This document shows, piece after piece, positions 34,684 to 44,653 of a stretch of DNA of 56,757 nt; position 1 is the stretch's first letter; each line of letters begins with the position of its first letter. This DNA comes from Veillonella magna DSM 19857. Its GTDB lineage: Bacteria; Bacillota; Negativicutes; Veillonellales; Veillonellaceae. The stretch is from NCBI RefSeq assembly GCF_000428745.1, contig NZ_AUAN01000011.1, forward strand, positions 1 to 56,757, written 5' to 3'. Both the position numbers and the translations under genes were made by a program. The notes beneath the pieces are model-generated. The model was given only the letters and a program-made list of their open reading frames with translations, was not told the DNA's origin and did no database searches.

Positions 34684-36732
34684 ATGAATAATGCAGCAAT
34701 TGCAGAGGCTATGACGATTAAACTTGAATTTCCTAATGGATTACCGCAACCGAAACCGTTCAAAGAGGGTATCCGTCGGGCACCGGATAGAGGGTTCCGT
34801 TTGACACAAGAACAAACGGAAATTGCATTGAAAAATGCGTTGCGCTATATTCCGGAAGAGTATCATGAGGAACTGATTCCGGAGTTTTTGGAAGAATTAA
34901 CAACTCGCGGACGAATTTACGGATATCGCTTCCGCCCGGAAGGAAATCTTCACGGCAAGCCGATTGATGAATACAAAGGCAAATGCGTAGAAGGCAAAGC
35001 ATTTCAGGTTATGATTGATAATAACCTCGATTTTGCGGTAGCGCTGTACCCGTATGAATTGGTTACCTATGGTGAAACAGGAAGTGTTTGTCACGATTGG
35101 ATGCAGTATCTATTAATTAAACGGTACTTAGAAGAGGTAACACAGGATCAGACCTTGGTAGTAGCCTCCGGTCATCCGGTGGGCTTGTTCCGTTCCAAAC
35201 CGGAAGCACCACGGGTTATCATTACCAATGGTATGATGATAGGGATGTTTGACAACCTGAGAGACTGGGAAATTGCAGAAGAAATGGGTGTAGCCAATTA
35301 TGGACAAATGACAGCCGGCGGTTGGATGTATATCGGACCGCAGGGCATTGTTCACGGTACATTCAATACGATTTTAAATGCCGGCCGCATGAAGTTAGGC
35401 ATTCCGGTAGACGGCGATTTAACGGGTAAGCTGTTCGTTACCTCCGGTCTTGGTGGTATGAGCGGAGCTCAGGGTAAGGCTGCAGAAATTGCTAACTGTG
35501 TGGCTATTATCGCTGAAGTTGATTCGTCACGAATCCAAACGCGTTTGGACCAAGGTTGGATTTCAGGTGTATCCGAATCGTTACCGGAAGTGATTGCTAT
35601 GGCACAGGCTTCTATGAAAGCCGGTGAAGGCAAAGCCTATGCATATCACGGCAATATTGTAGATTTATTGGAATACATCGCGGACAATGATATTCATGTA
35701 GATTTAATATCCGACCAGACTTCTTGCCATAATGTGTATGATGGTGGCTACTGTCCACGGGGAATTACCTTTGCAGAACGCACGCAGATGCTGGCCGATG
35801 ATCCGGTGAAGTTCAGAGAACTCGTAGATAAAACCTTACAGGCTCATTTCCGTGCATTGAAACGATTAACGGAAAAAGGTATTTACTTCTTTGACTATGG
35901 TAACTCCTTTATGAAAGCTGTATATGATGCCGGAGTTAAGGAAATCTCTAAGAATGGGATCGATGAAAAGGATGGATTCATTTGGCCAAGCTATGTAGAA
36001 GATATTATGGGGCCGCAGTTATTTGATTATGGCTATGGACCGTTCCGCTGGGTATGCCTTAGCGGTAAGCCGGAAGATCTTCATAAGACAGATATGGCGG
36101 CTATGGAATGTATTGATGTCGATCGCCGTTATCAGGATCGCGATAATTATAATTGGATTCGTGATGCGGAAAAAAATAAAATGGTCGTTGGTACACAGGC
36201 ACGTATTCTGTATCAGGATGAAGTAGGTCGTGTACGCATTGCATTGAAGTTTAACGAATTGGTGCGCAAAGGTGAAATAGGACCGGTTATGCTGGGTCGT
36301 GACCATCATGATGTATCAGGGACGGATTCGCCGTTCCGCGAAACATCCAATATTAAGGATGGATCTAATGTTATGGCGGATATGGCTATTCAAACCTATG
36401 CCGGCAATGCGGCTCGTGGTATGAGTTTGGTAGCTTTGCATAACGGAGGCGGTACCGGTATAGGTAAAGCTATTAATGGTGGTTTTGGCCTCGTCCTAGA
36501 TGGCAGCCATCGCGTTGATGAAATTATTCGTTCTGCCTTGTCGTGGGATGTTATCGGTGGTGTAGCTCGTCGTTCGTGGGCACGTAATGAACATGCTATG
36601 GAAACCGCTGTTGCTTTTAATAAAACGCGGGAAGGCATTGGTCATATTACTATTCCTTATGTAGCAGATGATGCAAAAGTTAAAGCGGCCGTAGCCAAAG
36701 TGTATCCTACGGCAAAAGTAGTAAAGGATTGA
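34684..36732 (+). CDS. hutU: Urocanate hydratase
   Basis: 682 residues from the ATG at 34684; an upstream GTG is also possible, but AIAEAMTIKL after the short Met leader matches the family N-terminus. Longer Clostridium/Fusobacterium type. NAD-binding TSGLGGMSGAQGKA near 255, DQTSCHNVYDGGYCP near 345 and the C-terminal ALHNGGGTGIGKAINGGFG are present. Converts urocanate to imidazolone propionate, second step of histidine breakdown. The ribosome site is weak (AGCGG). hutI follows after 84 bp. Confidence 0.95.
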   Translation: MNNAAIAEAMTIKLEFPNGLPQPKPFKEGIRRAPDRGFRLTQEQTEIALKNALRYIPEEYHEELIPEFLEELTTRGRIYGYRFRPEGNLHGKPIDEYKGKCVEGKAFQVMIDNNLDFAVALYPYELVTYGETGSVCHDWMQYLLIKRYLEEVTQDQTLVVASGHPVGLFRSKPEAPRVIITNGMMIGMFDNLRDWEIAEEMGVANYGQMTAGGWMYIGPQGIVHGTFNTILNAGRMKLGIPVDGDLTGKLFVTSGLGGMSGAQGKAAEIANCVAIIAEVDSSRIQTRLDQGWISGVSESLPEVIAMAQASMKAGEGKAYAYHGNIVDLLEYIADNDIHVDLISDQTSCHNVYDGGYCPRGITFAERTQMLADDPVKFRELVDKTLQAHFRALKRLTEKGIYFFDYGNSFMKAVYDAGVKEISKNGIDEKDGFIWPSYVEDIMGPQLFDYGYGPFRWVCLSGKPEDLHKTDMAAMECIDVDRRYQDRDNYNWIRDAEKNKMVVGTQARILYQDEVGRVRIALKFNELVRKGEIGPVMLGRDHHDVSGTDSPFRETSNIKDGSNVMADMAIQTYAGNAARGMSLVALHNGGGTGIGKAINGGFGLVLDGSHRVDEIIRSALSWDVIGGVARRSWARNEHAMETAVAFNKTREGIGHITIPYVADDAKVKAAVAKVYPTAKVVKD

Positions 36733-36744
36733 TTTGAAATTGAC

Positions 36745-36782
36745 GGAAGATAGTTGCGGATGGTATCTCCCGACTATCTTTC
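36745..36782 (+). terminator. Hairpin between hutU and hutI
   Basis: AAGATAGT (36747-36754) pairs with ACTATCTT (36773-36780), with an inner CGG/CCG. No T-run beyond TTTC, so it is more likely an mRNA processing or stability element than a full stop. Confidence 0.45.
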
Positions 36783-36816
36783 GTACAGTTATATCTAATG
36801 GATAAAGCGAGGATGT

Positions 36817-38061
36817 ATGACACAACGATTATTGATAAAAAACGCATCGCAAATCGTTACCCCTAAAGGACATTCAGCCGTTCGGGGGGCGGATATGAAA
36901 GATGTTGCTATCTATGAAAATCAATCGATTTTAATAGAAGATGGTACAATTGTTGCTATTGGTGATAATCCGGCATGGGAGAAAGAAATTCCTACGGAGC
37001 GACAGGTTGATGCTAAGGGAAAGACCGTTTTACCGGGATTTGTGGATTCACATACCCATTTCGTGTTCGGCAGTTATCGGGCCGATGAATTTCTATGGCG
37101 CATGGAAGGTATGAGCTATATGGACATCATGGAACGCGGTGGTGGCATTGCTAATACCATGAAAGCAACTCGAGAAGCGTCGGAAGATGAATTAATTACT
37201 CACAGTTTGGATTTCTTAAAGAAGATGTTAGCCTTCGGCATTACCACCGTAGAAGGCAAGAGTGGCTATGGCATGGATTATGATACGGAACTCAAGCAGT
37301 TGCGTGTAATGAAACGCTTGGAAGAGCTACAGCCGGTGAGTATTGTGCGGACATTTTTAGGGGCTCATGCTGTACCTCCAAGTTACAAAGATAGAAATGA
37401 TGAGTTTATCGATTTCTTACTACGCGATGTCATGCCAACGGTAGCAAAGGAAAAGTTAGCCGAATTTTGCGATGTATTCTGCGAAAAAGGTGTATTTTCC
37501 ATTGAAGAAAGTCGCAAATTGTTAACAGCTGCAAGAGAGCAGGGCTTTAAGTTAAAAATTCATGCTGATGAAATTGTTACTTTTGGTGGCTCTGAATTGG
37601 CCGGTGAGCTGAAATGTACATCGGCAGATCATTTGTTGCATGCATCGGAGGCAGGAATTAAAGCGTTGGCTGATAATGGGGTAGTGGCTACGCTGTTGCC
37701 GACGACAGCATTTTGCTTAAAAGAACCTTATGCGGCTGCGCGTAAGATGATTGATTCCGGTTGTGCGGTGGCATTAGCGACTGACTTTAATCCGGGTAGC
37801 GGCTTTACAAACTCCGTACCACTGATGATTGCTTTGGCTGTTATTTATATGGGCATGACAGCGGAAGAAGCAATTACGGCATTGACGCTTAATGGTGCGG
37901 CTGCCGTAGACAGAGCGGATAGAATCGGTTCTGTTGAAGTGGGCAAACAGGCAGATTTGGTGATTCTGCAATACCCCTCTTATAAATTCTTACCGTACCA
38001 CACGGGCGTGAATATAGTGGAAACGGTAATTAAAAACGGTGACATTGTTCATCGCGCATAA
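36817..38061 (+). CDS. hutI: Imidazolonepropionase
   Basis: 414 residues, amidohydrolase family. FVDSHTHFVFGSYRADEF carries the metal-binding HTH, then TTVEGKSGYGMDYDTELKQLRVM, KIHADEI and a catalytic Asp in ALATDFNPGS. Opens the imidazolone ring to give N-formimino-L-glutamate. GCGAGGA upstream. The following enzyme (FtcD or HutG) is not in the window. Confidence 0.96.
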   Translation: MTQRLLIKNASQIVTPKGHSAVRGADMKDVAIYENQSILIEDGTIVAIGDNPAWEKEIPTERQVDAKGKTVLPGFVDSHTHFVFGSYRADEFLWRMEGMSYMDIMERGGGIANTMKATREASEDELITHSLDFLKKMLAFGITTVEGKSGYGMDYDTELKQLRVMKRLEELQPVSIVRTFLGAHAVPPSYKDRNDEFIDFLLRDVMPTVAKEKLAEFCDVFCEKGVFSIEESRKLLTAAREQGFKLKIHADEIVTFGGSELAGELKCTSADHLLHASEAGIKALADNGVVATLLPTTAFCLKEPYAAARKMIDSGCAVALATDFNPGSGFTNSVPLMIALAVIYMGMTAEEAITALTLNGAAAVDRADRIGSVEVGKQADLVILQYPSYKFLPYHTGVNIVETVIKNGDIVHRA

Positions 38062-38075
38062 GCCATGGTAATGAG

Positions 38076-38114
38076 GCGTTCTTCTCTTATATATAAGGGA
38101 AGAACGCTTTTTTT
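38076..38114 (+). terminator. Terminator after hutI
   Basis: Stem GCGTTCTTC (38076-38084) with GAAGAACGC (38099-38107), inner CTTAT/ATAAG, then seven T. Confidence 0.9.
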
Positions 38115-38260
38115 GTTGCATAACTTTAGCATAGTAGAGAGAATTATGATAAATTGTTATAGTGATTTTTATGAAAAATGACATTAAATTATGTAATATC
38201 ATCGTATTTGTTGTTATAATAGGCGTATATGAGGGGCATAGGGAATCAAGAGAAAGATTA

Positions 38261-38306
38261 TTTGACGAAATTATTTGACGCTTTCTTTTGACGGTATAAT
38301 TTGACG
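38261..38306 (+). promoter_or_regulatory. Four TTTGACG heptamers at exact 13-bp spacing
   Basis: TTTGACG at 38261, 38274, 38287 and 38300: every copy perfect, every spacing 13 bp, each preceded by A/T. A TATAAT (38295-38300) overlaps the block. SARP-type regulators bind direct heptamer repeats, so this is a likely operator for the SARP gene 55 bp downstream (autoregulation). Confidence 0.75.
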
Positions 38307-38360
38307 ATTGGTGTAAGCGATATAAGGAAAGTATTGCTTTGTGTATAGTGAGGGATAGGT

Positions 38361-41300
38361 ATGGCATGTAAATTAGAAGCGCGCTTCTTAGGTACGCCGG
38401 TTATTATCAAGGATGGAGAAGAAGTATTCTTCTCGTATAACAAAGTAAATGCATTGGTATATTACATTTTAGTGCGCGGTACGGTTATGCGCGATGAATT
38501 AAGCGGTATATTATGGGCAGACAAGCCCGATACCGTAGCACGTAAAAATTTACGTAATGCAATTTATGAAGCAAAAAAAATGTTAGGCTCGGAAACTTTT
38601 ATTTCACCGCGCAAGGCCATTATCAAAGTGAATCCTGATGTAGAGTTTGATATTGATGTTAAGCGTTTTGAGGAGAATCCGGAAGAAAATCTTGATCTGT
38701 ATAAGGGAGATTTTTTGCAGGGCTTTTTCATTAAGGATTCGGTGGAATACGAGGACTGGTATCTGGCGGAACGTAACCGACTCAAGGGTCTGTATATGGA
38801 CACAGTGCGTGCTAAAATCGAAGAAGCGGCGGAAAAGAAAGATTTTACCGTCATCGAACGTTACGGACAGATATTACTCAACTATAATCCTTACGATGAA
38901 GGTGTATACGCTATTTTATTGCGCGCCTATTGTGAACAAGGTAAGATGCAACAGTCCATGGAATTATACGAATCCATGAAAGATATTTTTACACGTGAGT
39001 TGCACGCTTCGGTGCCGGAAGAAATTGATAGCATTATCAGGCAGGCGTTACAAAAAGATGATACACAGCCCGGATTTAGCAAGGGTGTTTCGGTGCCAAT
39101 CGGTCGTGAAACTGAGTTTGAAGAACTGAGCACGCACATGTGGTCATTTTTGCGTGGACGTACCGGTGAGGCTTTGATGATTATGGGGGATGCCGGTAGT
39201 GGCAAAACCAGTTTGAAGGATGCTGCGCTCAGCGTGTTGACTGATGAAGTGGCAGTTATACAAACTAATTGTTATCAGATGGAACGTAACTTCTTATTAC
39301 ATCCTTGGACGGGAATTATGGAAGGCTTGGTAGATTTATTGCGCTCACGAGGTACGGAGGTGCCTGATTTCGAATTGAATCGTATTTATACTTTATTCCC
39401 ACAAATGGATATGAGTATTGACCGCGATTTAGGCCTTATGGAAATTAAAGATATTTTAAAATTCGATTCTCTGTTCCATACACTTTCGTCAGTACTTGAT
39501 ATTGCGTCGGCCGAGAAGAAGTTAGTCATTGTATTTGAAGATATACAATGGATGGATCCACTCAGTTTATCGTTGTTAAATAGTTTAATTTTGCGAAAAC
39601 AGTCAGACCGTCTTATTTTCCTGTTGACCGGTAGGGATTCGCGAGAAAAGGATTTTCAGCATTTTGTTACTTCCGTGGCTATGTATAAGCGGCTGCATAT
39701 TACCGTATTGAATCCGCTTACTAAAAAGGATATTCGGCGCTTGGTAGAATCCAGACATTTATCTATGGAGGTAGATGACAATCTTATACAGCGATTGCAG
39801 CTTGAAACGGAAGGAAATCTATTTTTATTGATGGAATGTTTGCACGCACTGGAGTCTACGGGACGCTTTGATAGTTTGACGAATAATATGCAGACGATTT
39901 TTAAAGCGACCTGTTTATCATTGACAGAAGAGCAGCAAAAGATTTTAGATTTTATTTCGCTTTTCTACGGTGGTGCACCGTTAGCTATGATATCCGAATA
40001 CATGCAGATGGATAATCTCCAGTTGTTAGATCGTTTGGAGGTGCTGGAGGGCAAAAATTTAATTTCGCCGATTCCACAGCAGACAGAGGTTATCTATGAA
40101 GTAACGCAGCAGAAGCTGAAAGAATTTGTTCAAAAGCAGTTATCGCCGGAAAAATGGAAAATTTTACATGGTTATTTATCCGGGTTATGGGAAAAGCGTT
40201 TGACTCATTCTAAACAGGATATATATATTTATCAACACTTAGAATATCATTTTGAACAAGCCGGTGATCTTGTCATGATGGGTCGCTATAAATTGAAGAG
40301 TTTAATGTATTATTTGAACTTCAGTCATGAACTATTCCCTGTGCTGGGAACAGCTGAACCGATGCAGACAGGTGGTGCCAGCTACTTTACGGAAGCAGAT
40401 ACGTTGCAATATCTAGAAAGTGTTGAGGCAATGATGGAACGGATTCGGCAGACGTACGGTGCGACACCGGAGGTACGCAACTTAGAATTGGTATATTTAC
40501 ACCTTATCGGACGTTACTTTATTCGTGAAGGAAAATATGAAAAGGGCGTTCGCTATATTCTTGATCTTATTGAACAGTCCTTAGAAATGAATAATCGCGA
40601 TTATGCGCTTATGGGTTATAAGCAGATGATTTATTATGATATTCAGATTGGCAATGCCGAGGAAATGAAAAACTATTTGGAGATTGCGTTGGATTTGGCG
40701 GTGGAATGTAATTACCATAAAGAAGTTGGGATTTTGTTGCGCCTAAAAGGATTGAATATGATTATGCAAGGCGATTTTGCCGAAGCAGAACGACTTTTAA
40801 ATGAATCTATTGCTACATTCATGGTGACACAGACTGTGGCACGACGCTATGCACTTAACATTGCAGCTGCCTATAATTATATCGGTGAGATAAGGCGTGG
40901 CTCGGGACAGTTTGAAGAAGCTATTGAATATTATGATAAGGCGTTGGAGATTTGTAAAAATCAACAAGCGTACAGCTCTTGGGTGGTGTTCTCCTGTAAT
41001 GCAGGTATTGCCGCCTATAGCTTGGGGCGATACGATAAGGCTAAGGAATATTTTGAACAGGCTTATAATTTCTTTAATCGTTATGATTTTTATTGGCGCC
41101 GTCCTATCGTAGAGTCGTATATGGCTTTGCTGGCTATGAAGGAAGGGGACGAAAAGAAAGCCATCCAATTTTTAGATGATGCTATGGCTAAATTGGCCAT
41201 GATGAATAATCCGCAGGAAATAGGTTATGTGAATATGGCTATTGCGCTCATTAAGAAGGAGTATCCGTCTACGGAAATCAGTCGCCACTATCGTGGCAGT

Positions 41301-41393
41301 GCCTCTATGTACGGAGGGCGGGCATTGCGATATTTAGATGTCTACCGTGATACACATGAACGTAAAACGATAGAATCTATGGTTAATGAATAA
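38361..41393 (+). CDS. SARP/BTAD-ATPase-TPR transcriptional activator
   Basis: 1010 residues. Residues 1-90: OmpR-like winged helix (RDELSGILWADKPDTVARKNLRNAIYEAKKML); 95-235: bacterial transcriptional activator domain; Walker A GDAGSGKTS at 277-285, Walker B-like LVIVFEDIQWMD near 390; from about 650 TPR-like repeats (YNYIGEIRRGSGQFEEAIEYYDKALEIC and others). This is the large SARP/AfsR-like layout. It sits between hutUI and the permease-hutH unit, so it probably activates the hut genes, perhaps sensing histidine or urocanate. Confidence 0.85.
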   Translation: MACKLEARFLGTPVIIKDGEEVFFSYNKVNALVYYILVRGTVMRDELSGILWADKPDTVARKNLRNAIYEAKKMLGSETFISPRKAIIKVNPDVEFDIDVKRFEENPEENLDLYKGDFLQGFFIKDSVEYEDWYLAERNRLKGLYMDTVRAKIEEAAEKKDFTVIERYGQILLNYNPYDEGVYAILLRAYCEQGKMQQSMELYESMKDIFTRELHASVPEEIDSIIRQALQKDDTQPGFSKGVSVPIGRETEFEELSTHMWSFLRGRTGEALMIMGDAGSGKTSLKDAALSVLTDEVAVIQTNCYQMERNFLLHPWTGIMEGLVDLLRSRGTEVPDFELNRIYTLFPQMDMSIDRDLGLMEIKDILKFDSLFHTLSSVLDIASAEKKLVIVFEDIQWMDPLSLSLLNSLILRKQSDRLIFLLTGRDSREKDFQHFVTSVAMYKRLHITVLNPLTKKDIRRLVESRHLSMEVDDNLIQRLQLETEGNLFLLMECLHALESTGRFDSLTNNMQTIFKATCLSLTEEQQKILDFISLFYGGAPLAMISEYMQMDNLQLLDRLEVLEGKNLISPIPQQTEVIYEVTQQKLKEFVQKQLSPEKWKILHGYLSGLWEKRLTHSKQDIYIYQHLEYHFEQAGDLVMMGRYKLKSLMYYLNFSHELFPVLGTAEPMQTGGASYFTEADTLQYLESVEAMMERIRQTYGATPEVRNLELVYLHLIGRYFIREGKYEKGVRYILDLIEQSLEMNNRDYALMGYKQMIYYDIQIGNAEEMKNYLEIALDLAVECNYHKEVGILLRLKGLNMIMQGDFAEAERLLNESIATFMVTQTVARRYALNIAAAYNYIGEIRRGSGQFEEAIEYYDKALEICKNQQAYSSWVVFSCNAGIAAYSLGRYDKAKEYFEQAYNFFNRYDFYWRRPIVESYMALLAMKEGDEKKAIQFLDDAMAKLAMMNNPQEIGYVNMAIALIKKEYPSTEISRHYRGSASMYGGRALRYLDVYRDTHERKTIESMVNE

Positions 41394-41456
41394 CAAAATC
41401 GAGAGATTGGTTTTTATGTTTATTTATTTACCTCTTTAGTCAAATAAAAAACGTCC

Positions 41457-41505
41457 AAAGAAGGTCTACCATCGATGAATTATCGACAGTGAGACCTTCT
41501 TTTTA
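41457..41505 (+). terminator. Terminator after SARP gene
   Basis: AAAGAAGGTCT (41457-41467) with AGACCTTCTTT (41492-41502), inner ATCGAT/ATCGA, T tail. Confidence 0.9.
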
Positions 41506-41521
41506 TTTTTTCGTGACGAAG

Positions 41522-41563
41522 AGTCAAAAAAATCAAGCTTGAAAATCAAGTAGAATTTTGACA
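41522..41563 (+). promoter_or_regulatory. Cluster of heptamer-like sites before the permease-hutH unit
   Basis: AATCAAG at 41531 and 41544 and TTTGACA at 41557 are spaced 13 bp apart; AGTCAAA at 41522 is a further inverted relative. The TTTGACA also contains a TTGACA -35 (41558-41563) whose nearest -10, TATACT (41584-41589), is 20 bp away, long enough to need an activator. Confidence 0.45.
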
Positions 41564-41677
41564 CTTTTAAGGCTACTGCAAGCTATACTATTTACATAAT
41601 ATAAAGGATATACAGTATTCTATATATCCGCATAAGGTACTAGGTTTAGTGGTTTAGTGTAAAGGAGTTGAGCGTGT

Positions 41678-42982
41678 ATGGAAATTTTGGCGAATCCTAT
41701 AGTGATTTCGGTCATTGTTATGTCAGTGCTGTGTTTGCTGAAGATGAACGTCCTCTTAGCTATTGTGGTCGCCGGTATTGTGGCCGGACTTAGCGGCGGA
41801 ATGTCGTTGTCGGATACCATAGGATCCTTGATCAATGGTATGGGTGGTAACTCAGAAACAGCTCTCAGCTACATTTTGTTAGGTATTTTAGCGGTTGCTA
41901 TCGGACGGTCGGGACTGGCCGGCGTTGTATCGCGTAAGATTACGAAGGTAATCGGCGGAAAGAAAACAGCATTTGTATTCTTGATCGCCTTTATTGCTTG
42001 CTTCTCGCAGAACTTAATTCCGGTACATATTGCATTTATTCCGATACTTATTCCGCCACTGCTGATTTTGATGAATAAGATGAAGCTCGACCGGAGAGCC
42101 GTAGCTTGTGCGTTGACCTTTGGTTTGAAAGCACCATATGTATCGTTGCCGGTTGGTTTTGGGCTATTATTTATGACAATTATTAAAGATCAGATGGTAG
42201 CGAACGGTGTTGATGTAGGCATCAGCGATATTTCAGCGGTTATGTGGATTGGCGGTGCCTCCATGTTAGTTGGCCTTGTGTTAGCGACGATTGCGTATAG
42301 TCGTAAGCGTGACTATGAGGACTTGCCGGTAATCGGTGCCGATGAAAATCCGGAAGATACACAGATGACAAAGGAATGCTGGATGGCATTATTGGGTGCT
42401 GCCGTTGCTTTTGTAGCACAGCTTTATTTTGAATCGCTTCCTATTGGCGCTATTTGTGGCTTGGCAGTTATGCTCCTTACCGGTTGCATTCGTTGGAAAG
42501 AAATGGATACGACTGTTGACGGTGGGGTTCGCATGATGGGCTTTATAGCTTTTGTTATGCTCATTGCAGCCGGCTATGCTAATGTACTTCGTGAAACACA
42601 GTCGGTTCAGAGTTTAGTAGCAGCTACTACTTCCGTTATTGATTCTAAGTTTGCCGGAGCTTGCTTGATGTTGGCAGTAGGCTTGTTGATTACCATGGGG
42701 ATCGGTACTTCTTTTGGTACAATTCCGGTTATTGCTTCCATCTATATTCCGATGGGGATTGAAATTGGCTTCTCCGTACCGTCTATTATTCTCTTAATCG
42801 GTATTGCCGCAGCTCTTGGCGATGCTGGTTCGCCGGCATCGGACTCCACATTGGGACCAACATCCGGTCTTAATGCGGATGGACAGCATAATCATATTTG
42901 GGACACTTGTGTTCCGACATTTATATTCTACGATATCCCGCTCTTTATTGGTGGCGTTATCGGTGCCCTTTTACTAGGCTAG
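41678..42982 (+). CDS. YuiF-like Na+/H+ antiporter family transporter, probable histidine permease
   Basis: 434 residues with about ten to twelve membrane segments and conserved polar loops (FSQNLIPVHIAFIPILIPP, GTSFGTIPVIASIYIPMG, GDAGSPASDSTLGPTSGLNADGQHNHIWDT). Strong AAAGGAG upstream. The family contains amino-acid transporters; pairing with hutH 18 bp downstream makes histidine the likely substrate. Confidence 0.85.
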   Translation: MEILANPIVISVIVMSVLCLLKMNVLLAIVVAGIVAGLSGGMSLSDTIGSLINGMGGNSETALSYILLGILAVAIGRSGLAGVVSRKITKVIGGKKTAFVFLIAFIACFSQNLIPVHIAFIPILIPPLLILMNKMKLDRRAVACALTFGLKAPYVSLPVGFGLLFMTIIKDQMVANGVDVGISDISAVMWIGGASMLVGLVLATIAYSRKRDYEDLPVIGADENPEDTQMTKECWMALLGAAVAFVAQLYFESLPIGAICGLAVMLLTGCIRWKEMDTTVDGGVRMMGFIAFVMLIAAGYANVLRETQSVQSLVAATTSVIDSKFAGACLMLAVGLLITMGIGTSFGTIPVIASIYIPMGIEIGFSVPSIILLIGIAAALGDAGSPASDSTLGPTSGLNADGQHNHIWDTCVPTFIFYDIPLFIGGVIGALLLG

Positions 42983-43000
42983 GACAGATAGGAGGCAATT

Positions 43001-44554
43001 ATGACTTACAGTGTGAAAGCGATTAAAGAGGTTGTATTAACCGGACATGACTTGACGTTGGAAGAGTTAGTAGCGGTGGCACGTTACGATGCAACGGTTC
43101 GTATTAGTGAAGAAGCAGTACAGCAGATTGTAGATTCCCGTGCTATAGTGGATTCTATCGTAAATAGCGAAGCTGTAGTATATGGAATTACCACAGGCTT
43201 TGGATCGTTATGTCGCGTACATATTTCAAAGGAAGATTGCTCACAGTTGCAAGAAAACTTAATTCGCACACATTCTTGTGGATTCGGGAAACCTTTCAGT
43301 CGTGAATTAACGCGTGCCATGATGCTTATCAGAGCAAACGCACTTGTCAAAGGTTATTCCGGTATTCGCTTAGAAACACTGGAAACGTTAATTGCCATGA
43401 TTAATAAAGGTGTTCATCCGTATATTCCGGAAAAGGGTTCACTGGGGGCTTCTGGTGATTTAGCTCCGCTGTCTCATATGGTATTGCCTATGTTGGGGTT
43501 AGGCGATGCAGAATATGAAGGACAGTTATTGCCGGGAAAAGAAGCTATGGAGAGAGCAGGTATACCTGTTATTGCTTTACAAGCGAAAGAAGGCTTGGCA
43601 TTAATTAATGGTACACCGGTATTGACGGCGGTAGGCGCGTTGGCGTTGTGGGAAGGTATTTGCCTTCTCAAGTTAAGTGATGTGGCAGCAGCCTTGTCGC
43701 TGGAAGCTATGAGAGGTATCATCGATGCATTTGATGAACGTATTCATAGTATCCGTCCTCATAAAGGTCAGCTGGATACGGCACGTAACTTACGAACTTT
43801 ATTAAAGGGGAGTACATATGTAACAAAGCAAGGTGAATTGCGCGTGCAGGATCCGTATTCATTGCGCTGTGTACCGCAAATTCACGGAGCTTCTAAGGAT
43901 GCATTAGCCTTTGTTAAAGAAAAGGTTGATATTGAAATTAATTCTGTCACGGATAATCCAATAGTATTGCCGGATGGTGATGTAATTTCCGGTGGCAATT
44001 TCCACGGAGAACCGATGGCGTTACCGTTTGATTTCTTAGGAATAGGATTAGCGGAAATTGCTAATGTATCGGAACGCCGTTTGGAACGCTTGCTTAATAA
44101 CTCTCTCAGCGGATTCCCGTCATTCTTGGTTAAGCATTCCGGATTAAACTCCGGGTTTATGATTACGCAGTATGCGGCAGCAGCTTTAGTAAGTGAAAAC
44201 AAAGTACTGGCGCATCCGGCGTCGGTAGATTCTATTCCATCTTGTGAAAACCAAGAAGATTTGGTTAGTATGGGGGCTCATGCAGCTAGAAAAGCTGGTG
44301 AAATTGTGGAAAATGTACGGCGCGTAGTCGCTACAGAATTATTAGCTGCCTGTCAGGCTATTGATTTGCGGGAGGAACAGGCAACGTTAGGTAAAGGTAC
44401 TAAAGCCGCTTATGATGCCATTCGCAAGAGCAATGCATTTATCGATTACGATAAGGATATTGAAATGTTTAAGGAATTAGAAAAGATTACGGGCATTTTG
44501 GAAGACGGTACTTTGCTTGAAGCAGTAGAAAACGCTGTGACAATGGATGTATAG
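43001..44554 (+). CDS. hutH: Histidine ammonia-lyase
   Basis: 517 residues. The MIO cofactor forms from Ala-Ser-Gly in GSLGASGDLAPLSHM near 147; the catalytic Tyr lies in GITTGFGSL. Deaminates histidine to urocanate, first step of the pathway. AGATAGGAGG upstream. It is separated from hutUI by the regulator gene, an order unlike the Bacillus hut operon. Confidence 0.97.
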   Translation: MTYSVKAIKEVVLTGHDLTLEELVAVARYDATVRISEEAVQQIVDSRAIVDSIVNSEAVVYGITTGFGSLCRVHISKEDCSQLQENLIRTHSCGFGKPFSRELTRAMMLIRANALVKGYSGIRLETLETLIAMINKGVHPYIPEKGSLGASGDLAPLSHMVLPMLGLGDAEYEGQLLPGKEAMERAGIPVIALQAKEGLALINGTPVLTAVGALALWEGICLLKLSDVAAALSLEAMRGIIDAFDERIHSIRPHKGQLDTARNLRTLLKGSTYVTKQGELRVQDPYSLRCVPQIHGASKDALAFVKEKVDIEINSVTDNPIVLPDGDVISGGNFHGEPMALPFDFLGIGLAEIANVSERRLERLLNNSLSGFPSFLVKHSGLNSGFMITQYAAAALVSENKVLAHPASVDSIPSCENQEDLVSMGAHAARKAGEIVENVRRVVATELLAACQAIDLREEQATLGKGTKAAYDAIRKSNAFIDYDKDIEMFKELEKITGILEDGTLLEAVENAVTMDV

Positions 44555-44560
44555 AAATAA

Positions 44561-44610
44561 AAAAGGCTGTAACGTCATGAGGGATAACCTCAAGGCGTTA
44601 CAGCCTTTTT
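44561..44610. terminator. Bidirectional terminator between hutH and CdaR-type gene
   Basis: 14-bp stem (44561-44574 with 44595-44608), inner GAGG/CCTC, with A-rich and T-rich flanks on both sides. Confidence 0.92.
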
Positions 44611-44653
44611 ATTTTATAGTTCTTTAACAGGAAAACAAAGCACCGAATATAGA

